64,000 nt of DNA from Cloeon dipterum (GCF_949628265.1 NC_088789.1:18345883-18409882), one strand, 5' to 3'; counted from the first letter of the stretch, positions 32,392 through 46,700 are shown. Made by a program: numbers and translations. Notes: generated from the letters alone by a model not told the origin.

Positions 32392-35139
32392 ATTTTCTAT
32401 AGGCATTAATGATTGCGAGACGCTCATGACAGGGATAAAAATCTAAAGCTTTTACAACAGCTTTTATCAGTGCAATTTTCACTTTACAGTAAAATTGAAA
32501 TGGTGAAATTTTTGTGAAATCTCGATTTGAATTATGTCTTTATACTTATACCCTCAGAAATTTCGGAAATTGATCCTTTGGATCCTTTTATATATTTTAT
32601 CTTGTTTGTTATTTTTGTGTTAATTGACCACTACCTAACATTTTAATGAGAGCAATAATAATGTTTTAAACTCTACTATTCGGTGTACCCACTGGCAAAC
32701 AAGAATAAAAGAACAGTTGTGCAGAGGTGGACAGCAGCACACTTTTACAAAACTGGGTGTGGTCCGCACATTAAGCCACCCTCGCGCAGGGCGGCGCATT
32801 GCGCTGACTGACTTTTTGCTCGCGCATATCAAGTGAAAAATCAGCCGTTCGTGCCCACTTGCAGCAGTTAGCATCGCACGTATTATTATTGAGACGTTTG
32901 CGAAGAGATTAAAACGCAATTTTCAGCCAGATCATCAAGAATAATTTTCAATTGAACGGCAAATGAATTCGCAGACATATTTTCCCCGAGAGCTTGTCAT
33001 TGAGTATTTCCGCAGCACATTCTCTTTTAAATATTATGAGATGCAATTACTATTTTTTCTCGTCTCTCATTGTGCACAGCATCACCAATGACTTAATCTG
33101 TTGTTCATTCCACCATGAATATGCTCGCCGTGATTAAGTGAGAGCGGCTCCTTTCTGTGATGTCACCCCCTTTAATAATTTATTAATGGTCATTTGCATT
33201 CGCCTTGAAATTATTCGCAGCATCGTGTATGCAAGCATTTCTCCGTTGCTAATATATCGCTGATGCTTAAGGCCATTTAAAGTTTCGCAATCTTTTGAGA
33301 GTTATAAAACATTTTTAAGCCTGCTACTTATTACATATACCGCAGCAATTATTGATATTCCAAAAATAAGATAATCATGACTCCTTTCTGCATTTAGCAT
33401 TTTTTGAGAATTTCATTTAAATTAATTATGATGTCACGGGAAAATTATTCCTGACTCATTGTGGTCAAAAATTAATTTTCTGCATCAGTAGCCTCATGAA
33501 GTATGTACTTTTGCAATCCTGATTTTTATTTTTAAATGCCTTTTCCCATAACATATTAATCACAATGCTCAAAGAAAACTGGTTATTCACAAACAAGCAA
33601 TGCGTAATTATCTAATCTTAATTGCCTCCATGCATGAGGTTACGCTACCGGTGGGCAATGAGAAATTCAGTTGCACTTTTCTTGCAGCCCACGCGTGCAC
33701 TTTGGTTGAATCCAAGAGGGAATTCGCTTGGAATTCCACGGACTTTTCCATGAATAATTTAAATTTATATGACCGCACGCAGCAGGCATCGGGGGCCTAC
33801 GCATATATACAGGCTCATATTCTCGCTGGTCGGTTTCAGCGCCGCGGCCAGCGCAGACTTTACATTATACCCATTTTCCTTGTCAGCGCCATAAAATGCG
33901 CGGGCAATGCCAATTAATTCTCTCGGCTCGAGACTCGAGATCGTCGTCGTCGTCCACACAGCTCTCTGGAAGGACGGTGACTGTTTTTTTAGCTGAGGCT
34001 AAGCACAAATAAAATAATTCACTTTTAATGCGGTCGATTTAAAGTAAATCACGTTTTGCAGAGGGTATTCCATCTTGCTTTACCAGCTCTGCACTTCTAA
34101 CCGCAGCCTGCACGTTCAATGCAAAGGTCATTAGTTTGGAATATAAATTAGCTGCAGCGAAGAATTACACGCCGCAAACGGAGAGCAGCACTCGCATATC
34201 AGATCATATTAGAACACTCTCGTGGGCGTTGCTGCGCTGAAAGAGGATTTTGTGTTCGTTGCCAATTCCAGAAGGGCGAGTTGGATGTTGCTCCCGTGCT
34301 TTATCTTTTGACAGTGAAATCACGAATTGAAATATTGGAGACGTCATCTTTTGCTCTTTGTATTAAAGGTTATTTAAAACCTATTATGCCTTACTCAATT
34401 TGATAAGAATACTGCGCACTTTTCTGCAGCCGGAAATCATATTAAATTACACCACCACTTTTGGCTGACTTTATACAGTTTGGAAAATATTCAAGAAAAA
34501 CCTAAACTTACTTCGAGTGAGGTTAATATAGATTTTTGAGTGTGATATGTCTAAGAATCAATTTTATAAATTAAGTTGATCGAATTTTAAAAATATTGAT
34601 GCTAATTTTGGCACTACACGAACGCACCAATTTGGTACAATACTGATCAAACTTAATCCTGTTAGAACTGCAACGATGAATTCAATATTTTGCTCAAACT
34701 GAAGTGACTCAAACTCAAGACTGTGGAACGCAGTGTTCTCTTTATTTGAAAAAACTCGCGACATAAAGAAAGAGAAAATTAAACATGGTTTCTATTCTTG
34801 GATTTATCTGGGTTTTTTCAACACTATTATTCGAATATATAGTCACAAAATCATTTTTTGTTAAGTAATTGTTGCAATTGGCAATAATTCGTCTGAATTG
34901 CCTGGACTTGATATTGTTTAAGAAATATGTGTAAACAAAACATTAAATTCGTAGATTTTTTCCCAACACCATATACAGATCGTGAGAATCCAAATAATTA
35001 TGAGTTGTGTTGCATTGAGTAATATAACATTCCCGGTTTTTAAACATAAATATTCGAAGTAAAAAAGGTTTTTTAATCAAGGTCATGACGTAAAATTTGA
35101 TTGCAAAAGTAATTCATAAAGATTGCATCAACATCAAAA
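32392..35139. other. Intergenic region upstream of the lectin's 3' end
   Basis: No gene was recognised on either strand in about 2.7 kb of largely AT-rich sequence. Small GC-richer patches at about 32690-32900 and 33640-33960 have short overlapping open frames without signatures. TTTATT at 35140-35150 serves as the - strand polyadenylation signal of the lectin. Confidence 0.4.
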
Positions 35140-35195
35140 TTTATTTTATTTCGATGGCTACATTTTATAAATTTAGAGAGACATTATAAATGTAA

Positions 35196-35949
35196 TTACT
35201 CGCAAACAAATCTGATGTATTCGTCGCATGTCTCGTCGTACCACAATGCATCGCTGTTAGGCTCGACAGTGAACTTCAGACAGGCTGTTTGGTCTTGTGA
35301 AACATCCGGCTGCCGGAAAGCCCAAAATGTGCCCGTGACAAACCCAGCATCATTCCAGTACCACATCGTCTCCGCAGCTCTCCTGCTGCCAGAAGTCCAG
35401 AAGAAGTGATACGCGTAATCTTCTACTCGGCAATGACATTGTTTTAGCCTCTTATCTTTGCAAATTTAAACCTTATTAATTACCCTTATTGCGCAAAACC
35501 GCGAGCAAATCCAGATATTTGGTTAGGTCGTCAAAGCTGACAAGTTTCTTGCCGATAGCGGTGCATTCCTCAGCGGCCAAGGTTGCTCCAACCTAATTAA
35601 ATCGCGAGATTAATCAAATAAACAAAAACCATGTAGCTTTGAAAATCGTACCCAATCGCTTCCCACAAACATTTCTCTGCCGTTCACATCAATGTACTCT
35701 CCAACCACTGTATCACAAAAAATATTTGATATTTTATCATTGATATATATTTTTGGAATTTATAAATCTGTAAGTTCAACTGTGAAATTATGAAATTAAA
35801 ATTCATACCAGCCTGTGTGGATCCAATTTTGAGACCTGCAGCCTGGAAAAAAAGAATGCAAAAAAATTAATATGAAAAGTGACCTTTGCCATTGATAATA
35901 AAATAATTACGCAGAGAGCACAGAGAAGGATCGTGCTTGCTTTGAACAT
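35196..35949 (-). CDS. Secreted C-type lectin, single CTLD, QPD type
   Basis: Five exons on the - strand, in coding order: 35949-35911, 35842-35809, 35707-35652, 35592-35484, 35422-35196; predicted 154 aa. The signal peptide MFKASTILLCALCAAG runs into a single C-type lectin domain: FVGSDWVGATLAAEEC (C53), LVSFDDL, FWTSG (87-91), MWYWNDAGF, FWAFRQPD, C127, WYDETC (C145), FVCE (C153). C53-C153 and C127-C145 match the two canonical disulfides. The sugar/calcium loop reads QPD (117-119), which in this family favours galactose over mannose, and the usual WND is WYD (140-142). It probably acts extracellularly in pattern recognition or agglutination. The last intron was set at 61 bp (acceptor GAGTAG); a nearer AG would leave only 28 bp. 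- strand AATAAA at 35150-35140. Confidence 0.9.
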
Positions 35950-35988
35950 ACTGGTGCCTGGAAATCGATTTTTACTGGTCCTCTTGTA

Positions 35989-36017
35989 AACTGAATGGAT
36001 TTTTCCTCATTTATATA
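35989..36017 (-). promoter_or_regulatory. Core promoter of the C-type lectin
   Basis: On the - strand TATATAAA (36017-36010) is followed by a TCAGTT initiator (35994-35989). The presumed +1 at 35992 leaves a 43-nt leader to the ATG at 35949. The initiator is of the same type as in the OBP and GH16 genes. Confidence 0.6.
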
Positions 36018-39000
36018 CGATTTAATCAACCAGATAACTGGAGAAATTTGACGTCTTTTGTTGATTAGTTATCACTCCACTCCCTGGTCTGTTCCAGAGC
36101 ATTAATACCCGTTGAGATAATTAATTAATCCAAAGCAAACGTCATTTTAATCCCCTGGTGGTTGAATACATCATGCATGGCCTCGATTTTATGTCGGCGC
36201 ATTGTCAAGGCGTACGTACACACGATTTATAAACAATGGATCCTAAAAGGATTGGCACACGTTTATAGCAAATTGGATGCAATTATATAGTGCACGCTCA
36301 AAGTGCTACGTGTTATTTTTATTTACTCTCGGCTTAAATAACGAGGAAAGAACCAGGCCCAAATTAATCTTGCGCTGAGGATTCAAAACTTTCTACTCGA
36401 TTAACGCAGCCAATTTTCTGTCATGCCCAGAAAAAAATTATCTTTAAAATTTTTTCAGACTTTTAAATTTGAGAAAGGCATTTTCTCTGATGCATATAAA
36501 TTATTGACTCCTTGTTAAAGGTCGTTTATTTTTAATTGTTTTTCAGCACTTACAAGCGAATATTTAAGTAAAATTTGAATAAATAGTTAGAGTTAAAATG
36601 TCAAGTGTCAAGGACAAAAAATCAATGACAATTTTTTTTAGCAAAAAAGGAAAAATTCCAATTTTCAATTCTGTCGAGTTTGAAAATTGTTGTTAATAAT
36701 CAAATGAGATAATTAATCATATGTCATGTCGCGGGTAATTTGTCACACTAGATGGATTTTTGCCTTAGGATGCTGGGAAAATAAATAGCTTTTGCCAGCT
36801 TTCCGTATTTTTGCTTGAACACTATAAATAAATCATACATCACACTCAGTTGTGCATGTACGTTTTAATTAAAGTGTAATATATTGTTTGCACGTTATTC
36901 ATACATGGCACGGTTGGTACATTTAAAACTAACTCTACATTCTACAATTAGATGTAACATCAAGTTAATTAAGAATACTTCAAGCGGCACGGAGAAGATC
37001 GAGTTGGCGGTCACTTCCATTGCATTTCAAGCTGAAGTTAGCCTCGATCAAGCTAGCAATCTAAGTACTTTTATACAGGTGCAATATTTTAATTATTTTC
37101 ATTGAACAAGTTGAACTACTTAATATACCTTAACTATGAAATTAATTTTTTACTAATTCACATGGAATTTTAGTATTGCAAAATTGTTATCAAAAAATTA
37201 AGTTAATCTGTTCGCTGTAAACGCGGTTATTAGAATAATTTATATTTTTCACAGTTTTAAGTCACAGTGTCGTTTCCCTAGAACAGAGCAGTAAATGCTT
37301 CATCAGCGTAAAAATTTTCTAGTGTCATTTCAATTTTTTGCACATTAAACATATGGCCTTTACCCACAAACGAAAGTGATACTTTTCTCTTGCATTATAT
37401 AAATGATTTGTCTTTTTCACCGTGTTGAGTAAATAAACGTGCGAGTTTATTTGTACTTTCCAGACGCTGAAATTTGCCTAACAGGCGCAGCAGAAACCCG
37501 ATCTGGCGGCGATACAAAATGCTTGTCACATACTCTAATAGGCTGAGAAAACAATGGGTTTATAATAATGCTGGTGGCGCTGACTGTGAATGGCGAGGCA
37601 GAGACAATAGTTAAATGCACAATTGTGCTCATATCTTTCTAGGAGAGGCAGCGGCGGCGGAGTCGTGTTTGTATAATCATTTTGTGCTGACGGCCTCACA
37701 AACTTTCGAGGGGGAAAATCCAGTAAAAATAAAGTTAGGGACAGACTTCCTGTCGGCGAAATTATGACTAGAATATATTTGCATTTGTTTTCTACCAAGG
37801 GCCAAGCTAAATATTTTGCTGTGAATACTCTTTTCTCGAAAGCAATTCATCAGAGGCAGGACATGAGAAATAAATCGCATCTTGATTAATGGGCCTCCAA
37901 ATATGGCCCGTAATGCATCGTAGCCGGTTGGCACCCACTAGTTGCACCGCGCCCACGGCAGACGACCTTTTGCTTTTGCTCGACGACCTTTCACAGCTCT
38001 TCCAGACAGTTTCTCGGAACTTCTGTTTTCCTCATTTTTCTTTGTTTCGCGTTTCAGTAGGGCGGACCACAAAACCCTCGTCAAGAGGAGAAAGAAAACT
38101 GAAGCAGGTATATACCTCCAGCGGATAATGGCTTCTCTCCTTTCATATATGGAGCCTATTAGGATATAAAAATAAGAAACACTGATATTTACGATTTGAT
38201 TAAAAGGAACATTAATTTTACATCTGAATCTTTTATACCAGGGCGCTATTTAGATATCAAATTTACGATTTTATTGGGTGCCTCTATCTACCAGAGAATT
38301 TAACAATTTACTAATTAACCTTTTGATTCCATGAGAAACATTCTTTAATTCATAGTTTAAAAATAACATTGAAAGAAATTTTCCCCTATCTCTCATTGCT
38401 AACTTACGTTTGAAAATCGTGATGCAGAAGGTTTAGAGAATGCCAAGAGGATATTATAAGAATCTCGCAGCCTCCTTTGTTCAATATCTTCTCCTTGCGT
38501 CCTCGTGCTCATCTTCAAAATCGCTTTCACTGCTGTGAAGTAGTTTCGTGTTGACGCGAGATGCAAAATCGGTCGTGCAGACGTCGCGGAGACCAAGGGT
38601 CAAGGTGGTGAACCCCATTATTGGCCGGCCGTTGTTCGCAAGCACCTTTCGCAGCCTTTAATCACATTATCACCGCCTGCCTTGGCGCGCGAATTTTCTA
38701 CCTGTCAATTCATGCGCGCGTTATCGACCAGACGGAATTGGCACCTCAAGTGAGCACGAACATGTTTTCTCAGAAAATATGGTCTCGCAGGACACAATAG
38801 GGGGAGGAAATTCCCAGGTCAGGTCATGAGACCGATTTTTTTCTTTTCTGAAATCGGCAGGAGCACTTTCAGACCAAGTAAATCAATTTGCTGCGCGGTT
38901 TTGCCGGAGTTGAGGAGGCGCCAAATTAGTGTCCGACACGCTGTAAATCATCTATGGCGAAAAATGGTTCTCTCAAAAACCAATCAATTATTACGAAGAC

Positions 39001-42000
39001 CTTCACGCCTCATATCCTCATATAAGAAACTATTAAAGGCAACGTCCAGCTGCATCATATAAATCACGAGTTGCTTTGAACTGGGGGGTCCGTTTGCAGA
39101 ATAGGATGTATATAAAATGCAAGTCAACATGCAGAAAGGTATATATATAGTCACTTGATACCCCCGCAAATTGTGGTACATGCTTAATAAATTCTTTTGA
39201 CGCATTCTTCAGTGCATTTACAAAAACATAATATGCATTTAACCGCAAAATGTATGCATATATCAAGCTGTTAAAAAATTATTTTTAAAAATGCCTTTAT
39301 AGGAGCATTTATTTTATAACTCGTAGTTTATTCACCCTACTTCAAGAAATCAAACAAAATTTATGAGGGTTGGGAATTTGTGGCATTTTCTTTGCGTCTG
39401 ATTTACATTTTTAGACACTAAGTGCACGTATCATAAATGCAATTTTAAGAAATTTTAGCCTATCTGAATATCGTTTCAAACCGTCAGCCATTATATAGAA
39501 CCGATTTAAACTATCCTAAACAACTTAATTCGCTAGTGAGAAACTTCGTTATTCTCCAGGACATATGGAATTTGTCAGCATCGTAAGGTTTTTTAATGGT
39601 TGAATTAAATTAGGCATATTTTCAATGTATTAAAAAATGCATGCATTTTAAAATCGGAAATGGTTTCTGATAAAAGATTTATCTAATTAAATCGTTACAC
39701 GTAATTTCCAAAGCGAAATTCACGCAAATTGGGGTCCAAGTCGATATCCAAGTCCTTGTTGTTTGATGGTATATATATCTGTAAGATTTTTAAAACTGAT
39801 TCAGCCAAATTATGCGTAAAGATGATTTTAAGGGACATTTTCTATCGATTTTTTCATCCTGTTGAGCTATAAATGAGCTAGAGAAAAGTTCCGAAACTCT
39901 CAATTGGGACTTATTTTCATCGGAATTTACGTGAGATTGACCTTAAAGCTATATATAATATTACAAGCTAAAACTAACTTTAAACCTATTTTCAACCCCC
40001 CTAAAACGTGATATCATTGACAAGATATTCGGAAGAAAAACCGAATGAAAAATTCTAGCACCGTTTGAATGTGTCCCAAAACCTCCTCTTTGGTCGAAAA
40101 ACTCGTCTCAAATTTCTAAACCGTAAAAATTAAATACATTACTTTTTTTGAAGCCCCTTTGTTGACTGAAATTTTTCACCTCCAAGCACATCCCATGCTA
40201 TTGTCTTTTTATTTGTGATAAATGGAAGCGGCTAATAGAATACCACAAACAAATATAAATTAAAAACTGCTTTCTCTGCTGAATGAGCAGATAATAATGG
40301 GACTGAAATAAATGGCTGGGCATCCGAGCATTTTTCATTCACTGAGCAGCAACGAGATGCTATCTCGAGTTGTAGATCCTGCTGCAGCAGGAATATTGTG
40401 CGCTGCATTATTCGGTAGTTGAATATTGTATTCTTTGTGTTGACTTGTGCAGCAGTGACGCACAAAGCACTCTCTCAGGTTCATGTGCCCGGCGAGGCCA
40501 AGGACTCCGTCTCAGCCACATCTCACGCCTCCGAAAGACACACAGCATCTCTGTGCGGCGCGGCTTTAGCATGCATTTTCTTTTAGTCACTCTCTGCAGC
40601 GTGTAGTGCACGCGAGTGTGGGAGTTCAGGATAAACATAAAGCAGAGTCTGTGTGAGCAATAAAATAAAGCAGCACGGTATCGCTGGGGACGCGTTTGCT
40701 GACCATTGTCTTGGGTTTCATGCGCGCTTGTCTCAGAATAATTATCTGTGCCGTAATTTATGTGCCCACTCCGCGCCGGGCTGAGCCACTTTTGCTTTCG
40801 TTTTCTAACCTATGACACGAGACAGCGTGTACGAATAGCATGCATCCCACCACCTGCATTATAATTGAGCCTCTGCTATTTTGCATGCACATTAATTACA
40901 CGGCTGAGAGTGCGTAGTGATCATTGCTCTCTTTTTTTGCATGTACGAACTACCCACGTGCGCCCTTAATTGCTGGTCAATTGTTCTGGACTTGCATTCA
41001 ACACAATAGAATGATCGTAAATAAAAGTGAAATGTTAGTTCACGATGCACACAATTTGTGCAAGAAGCTCTCCGACATTAGTAAAGGCATGCATGCCCAT
41101 GGGCTCCGACTAATTAAGTTTTTTACCACGTAAGAAGCGAGCATTCTTTCTTTCTCACATGTACATCAGGTATGAGAAGGCTCATTAAATCAAATTAAAA
41201 CTAATTAATCAATTAATGTAGAAATCACGTGCATTTTTTTAGAATTATCAAAGGCGCAAATTAAATTTGCTTCTCATGACAAGAAACTGAAACTAAGGGA
41301 TCATACTGAGTTGTCAAAATTCGGTAATAATTACTTAAAATGCGGAATTATCTTTTTCAATTATAAAAAGACACTACGTAACAAGGTGAGCCCAGAGCTG
41401 CAAATTTCACTCCTACAGATAAATGATTTAAACATGTCCCAGAGAAAGTTGAATTTGATAAAAAATTATACAAGGTTTATGTTGGTTCATATTAATACAA
41501 TACACACAAAAATAAGTGGGATGTTAAAATTTGAAATTGTTTTATACCAAATTTTATTTTTTATTTTGAAAGGAAACTTTAAAATTTTTTGTATACGTGT
41601 GTTTAAATTCAATTGATCGGCCTAAAACAAATTTAAGCCATATACATTCATACATGTATATCTACTTTTTATTGGCACGTCACAAACGCGAGAGTTATAC
41701 ACTTATCTTTCAACTGAAATCGAAATTTACATTTTACAACCCAATTTCGAAAGCCGTTTCACTGGATATGTACGAGTTCATTAAACCTTTGCACAGCAGA
41801 GGTAAATTTATAGTCGGTAGTACACTCTGCTTCCTTCTAGTAAATTTGACACCAAACAGGTACCCCGTAATTTGACACCGCACATCCAACTCAACCCTTA
41901 CCTGGCGGGTCAGGAAAGCTACATAGAAGTGATTATGTGTAGCTGCAATTGCATCATTCTGTATCAAAAGTTCATCTGCATTGAACCTTGGTATTCTGAC

Positions 42001-43688
42001 TTCACATCCGAGTTCGCTCAACTCTCTTTCCTGCGCGCGACAGTGGCTTTTAGAAGTGTGTGTTGGCGACATCGATTAATTGGAAAGAGAGCTAACTTGC
42101 TCTCATATAACACACACAACAAAGTCCAGGTCCGCCTATGCAAAGCCTTAGACGGCGCGGCACCCACACGAACCTGTCCACCCACAGCGGATAAAGACCT
42201 GCAAACCCGGCCTCTGGAGGAAAATAAAATTCAGCAATTAAATCACTGCAATTTACAACGCATAAATAAATTGAGATGTCTTAAAATTGTTTAAACGAAT
42301 GCGATATTCTTTCAAATCACATAAATTAAAATGTATAGTTCAGAAATACGAGAAAAATGGGTTTAAATAAGTTTTTTCATTGCTTTTTAGAGATAAAATT
42401 ATTTTCTGCATGTCTTGCCATTAAATACGTAATACTTACGCAACATAAATTTTTGTTTCCTGAGAAAGTTATTTTACTAACAAATTTATTTTCATTTTGC
42501 CGCACAGAATATTTCATATTGTGGCTTTTCAATTTGTTCTTCTTAGAAAAAAAATATTTAAAAATGTAGACTCTTAAAGTTTTCAAAAGATATTTTTGCA
42601 CATCATTTAAAGTATAATAATACTATTCTGAGCACAACAACATTAAAGATTTTAATCTAGTTGTGCTGCATTATTTGAAAGATATCTTTAGTGATAATTC
42701 GAGTAGATTAATATATTTAAATGTTATGTTTACTCGGTTGCTTATCCGCGTGAGAGGCTTGTTTGCATTTGTTTCCACTTGGTTGAAAACTGACCATTCT
42801 TCAAATTGATTAATTTATGTAGAAGAGCTGGTTGCATTGTGCGTTTTTATATTCCAGGCAGGTCTTACAAGGACGTAGAAAACCTCATCTGCCGATGGTC
42901 ACACCGCTAAATATAGGCATGATGCTGCGCGCACTTCAATATATCTGCGTACTCGATTTCAGTTAAATCAAATGCGCCTTCCTCGGACCAAAACACGTAA
43001 GCAAAACCTTTGATCCTATGATGCAAGAGAAGATGAGCAAACATATTGTTCAGGAAATGCCGGTACAAGACACTCATTTAGCGTACCTCATGTCAATTGT
43101 GCATGCTCGTTTCCATATATGAGAAATGACTAATTAAAGAAAATTAGAAAAAATCTAAAAAACACATTTTCATTTGCAAATATTGTAGACTTCATAATTT
43201 TTATGTTCATGCGAGTTTGAAGATTTGTTTAACTGCTGCTATATTGTTGACAGATTTTAACCAAAATTTTATATTTTTCTTCCAACAGATTTACGTTTTT
43301 CACTTAACGCGTTACGGATGGTTAAATATTTTGATTAAAAAATCCGACTATTGTACAAGTTCAAAAAAAGGGGCGAAGCAAAGAAGTTTTTTATAAACCA
43401 ACAATTTAGTCGTATTTCACTTTTATGATATTTATGCAACCTTCTTCTCACGCAATTACTCGCTACTTGAAACCTTGCCCAGGCGAAACCTACGCATGAC
43501 TCACCGCCGGAGCCAGCAGTTCGCGGCGGCTCGCACAGTGCTGCCTCCTGGGCTGGCTCCTCAGGTCCGCTCCCAAGGTGGCAGACACCGAGTTGACGTC
43601 ACCGTCAGGTTTTCTGCTTGAGCTGCAAGTCGCCAGGAGGCGCTGCTCAGGTAAAAAGGGCCGCGTGAGATGTGAGAGGAGAGCCGGA
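36018..43688. other. 7.7-kb gene-poor region
   Basis: No gene was recognised on either strand. The sequence is AT-rich with GC-richer patches at about 37450-38130, 38400-38950, 40430-40640 and 41870-42290. Open frames of 100-140 codons there overlap each other and lack signal peptides or family motifs. The GC-rich stretch from about 43490 is promoter-proximal to the next entry. Confidence 0.4.
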
Positions 43689-43694
43689 TCAGTC
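43689..43694 (+). promoter_or_regulatory. Initiator-like site of the gene starting at 43786
   Basis: TCAGTC with presumed +1 A at 43691, in a GC-rich stretch. TAAAAAG at 43652-43658 is somewhat too far upstream for a TATA. AGACC at 43716-43720 resembles a downstream promoter element but sits about two bases out of register. The first ATG after this site is at 43786. Confidence 0.35.
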
Positions 43695-43785
43695 TAGTGC
43701 AAGACTTTGAGCCGAAGACCCCGTCGCAAAAGCCTTGGCATAAGGCAGGGGAGAAATACCTGCAGAGCTGTGGCATCTGGCAGCC

Positions 43786-43795
43786 ATGGCCACGG
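43786..43795 (+). CDS. Candidate first coding exon (start codon plus ~3 codons)
   Basis: GCAGCCATGG is an ideal start context and the first ATG after the initiator at 43689. Only ATG GCC ACG G is coding before a consensus donor GTGAGT at 43796, in phase 1. The next exon is inferred to be 63755-63807, whose acceptor completes the split codon as GCC and continues AAT ATG AAG without a stop. If so, this gene has a leader encoded far from the rest and a 19,959-bp intron. The alternative is that the partner exon was missed or this is chance; about one third of random acceptors would match the phase. Confidence 0.4.
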
Positions 43796-46700
43796 GTGAG
43801 TACCATCCGCTGAAGAGTGAATAATTTAAGTCTGTGCCCCGTTGATTGCTATGCAAAAATTTTGTGCGAAATATTTTGGCCCCGATTCTCGAGAAATCCT
43901 TGTGCTGGTGCGTTGGGAGAGCCGCTGTCGCCTGACCGCGGCTCGGTGTATTGAATTTCGCAGCGATGTGCGAATCTGCGATAGAGGGTGTGAATGAAAA
44001 ATTTTCTTGTAAATTTTTTGCAAAATTTAAAAATGAATTTTATTATTATTTTGTGACTGTTATAACAATGTATTGAATCAAGAAAAGTTAAATTCATTAA
44101 AAATGTTATTAGATCATTGTATAGTTAAAACTGTTAATTACGGTTTACACCGATGCAGATTGCTGATAGCTGATAATTAAACTGCAAATGTGCATTCACA
44201 CCTACGCTCGCGTAATTGCACACCGTTTGAGAGGCAATTGCCTGGCGCTGTAACGACCACTTGAGGTGCGCGATCCTTGAAAAGCGGCGCCCACGAGTGA
44301 GATCATTCTCGGCGGCGCTCTTTAAAGCACCCCCTCGAGTAATTAGACAATCAGAACTCACTTTGCCTACGCGTGTTTCTCACACACACTAAGCAATTAT
44401 TACTACTGAACGATCCGTGTGTGTGGTGCAATGTTTGCGCATATCCTTGAGGGATCGCCCACGCCTATATTAAAGACTCAATTAAAATCCTTTCCCTGCA
44501 GTTTTTAATTATGAAAACTAATTTCTTTTCGTGTTCATGGCCCTTAGAAAAGCGGGTTCAAAATTGTAGTTTATTTGCCGTTCTTGTTATAGTCAAGAGG
44601 AAGAAGAAATCTAACACAGTTAGCTCTGCTGCTCTCGCGCAGTGAGCACATAGACACTTTCTCTGGCTAAAATGTAGGCGGCTGCCTTTTGAAAAGGAAG
44701 GGATCTGCGTTGCTGCTTAATGAGCAACACAACAAACTCTGTCCGGCTCGCACACATGTTAGCAAAATGCCCCATTTCACCCCTTTGCCGTCGACTTGGC
44801 CCGCCGGGAAGGAGACAGACGTGTCGGGCGTCGCGGAAATTGCAGACAGCCGCCGAAAAACGCGAGGCTCATCTTTTCGCTTACGGCATTCAAGCTGTGC
44901 GATGATGAGCTCATCTTGCCGACCGTCCGATGCTTTATGGGGGAAATATTTATTTCCCTTTGTATTTTACGAACGACCTTCACTTTTTCCCTTTCTCACA
45001 CACACGGACTGCCGGCCATCGTCATGATACCTGTGATTGTTGCAGCGTTTTGAATAAGTAAAACACCCTCTGGGCGTTAGACGCGCGGTCCTTTTCGGTT
45101 TGTCGAGACGAAAAAAATCACGCTCAGCGCACGCGAGTGTGCTGTTGCATCGTTTTATTAGCAATATATCGGGAGCAGCACCATATACTCACTCTCCAGA
45201 GGGGATTTGCAATTCGCTCCGTGGCGAAATATCGCGACGAGTGTGTGCCAGTCAGCGGGGAGTAGCAATTTTTATTTATTGAAGCGTGAAACTCGCAGAT
45301 TGTGACGGATTCATATATCGCCGTCAGTTGGAATCCGACTTTTGCAATTGGTACAAATAGTGCACGCTTCTCAACTTAGTTAGCACCGAAGGTCGCGGAA
45401 TCCTGAAGAATTTCCCATGCAGTGGCAATAATGATTTTTCCTTCTTTTTTGGTAAACCGCATGGGATCGGAATTTCCAAGATTAATTCAATTATTTTGAG
45501 AGTTACATAATCATCAGAAGAGAAAAAGAGTCGGCGACATCAAACCACAATTGGAGTTTATCCGGCTCTTGCATGACTCACTCCGTCTGAAATTCAAATT
45601 ACACACGTCACATTCGCAAACCAAACTTAGCGAAGACGAGAAGGTGTCGGTTTAACGGAAGGATGCACTCGCACAATAAGGAAGTCTGCACGGTGCTCTC
45701 CTGAATTGATAATGAAAGGGCGCACGCGGGGAGAAGCAACCAGGAGGGAGGAAATGACGCTGCAGCTCTTCAAACCTTAAACGCGTTTTCATATATTTCC
45801 AAACAGTTTGTAAATATTCTTTCGATGCGTTAAAGGTTGCGAAAACATTTTCTCGACAATTGTGCGCACACTGTCGAAAAGGACAAAAGCTGTGGGAAAG
45901 TGTGAGGCAAGAGTTAAATTTTGGTCAATTTGGGAACTTAGTCGCGCTGCTGTTTAATGGTGTGTGCCAAAAGCGGAGAAAAAGCGCGGCGACCTTGCGT
46001 GATTACTCGCTGGTAAGCAAGGATGCCGCCGGATTAATGTGCGCTGATAAAGAGAACAAGAATGAATTTGTCATTTGAGCCTCTTTTTAGCTGTTTTTCA
46101 CGTTGCAACTCAAGGCGAAATCGAATCTCTGCAATTTTTGTCTCCATTATTATTTATTTGGTGGCAAAAAGTAAGCGGTTCTATTATCGAGAAGGAAAAC
46201 CCTGACTTGCGATTGAGGCTAAAAAAATAAGTGATGTCATGTATCCTCCCTGCTGAGCAACGAAGCATCTCATTCACTCAAAGGCGCATTGTTCAACAGT
46301 TTAAGCTGGAAAAATGCAATTAATTGTTTTTTTGTGAGGCAATACCCCGTCGTCTCGGTAGTTTTTGCATAACATTTATGTAGATGAATCATTGCAGTTT
46401 GGTAAATAATAAATAAAAATATAAAATGAATGATCAAGGGCAAAATCGTGAACTTCATTTCAAATCGCTCCATTGTTTAATGCAGAATCATAATATCATT
46501 ATTAGTGAATTGCTAAACTCTTTGAATGCGTAATTTTAATAAATCATAAATGAACCAATAAATTCTCATGATGGAGGCTTATATACTAAGAACGAATAGT
46601 TTCCTTCTCTCAGAGGGATTGAATCACAGCCCGACGACATTAAAATATAGTCTCCAACTCCATTTTTAGCAAGATTTATAAAAAAAAACACAAATACACG

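Noticed and set aside
35456-35483. A 28-bp last intron for the lectin, adding 11 residues with two cysteines
   Set aside because: Below any plausible intron size. The acceptor at GAGTAG gives 61 bp and a standard CTLD spacing.
41872-42294. 140-codon + strand open frame
   Set aside because: Overlaps another frame on the opposite strand, has no recognisable motif, and composition does not suggest coding.
43716-43720. AGACC as a downstream promoter element
   Set aside because: It sits about two bases off the strict spacing from the initiator A, so it was not called.
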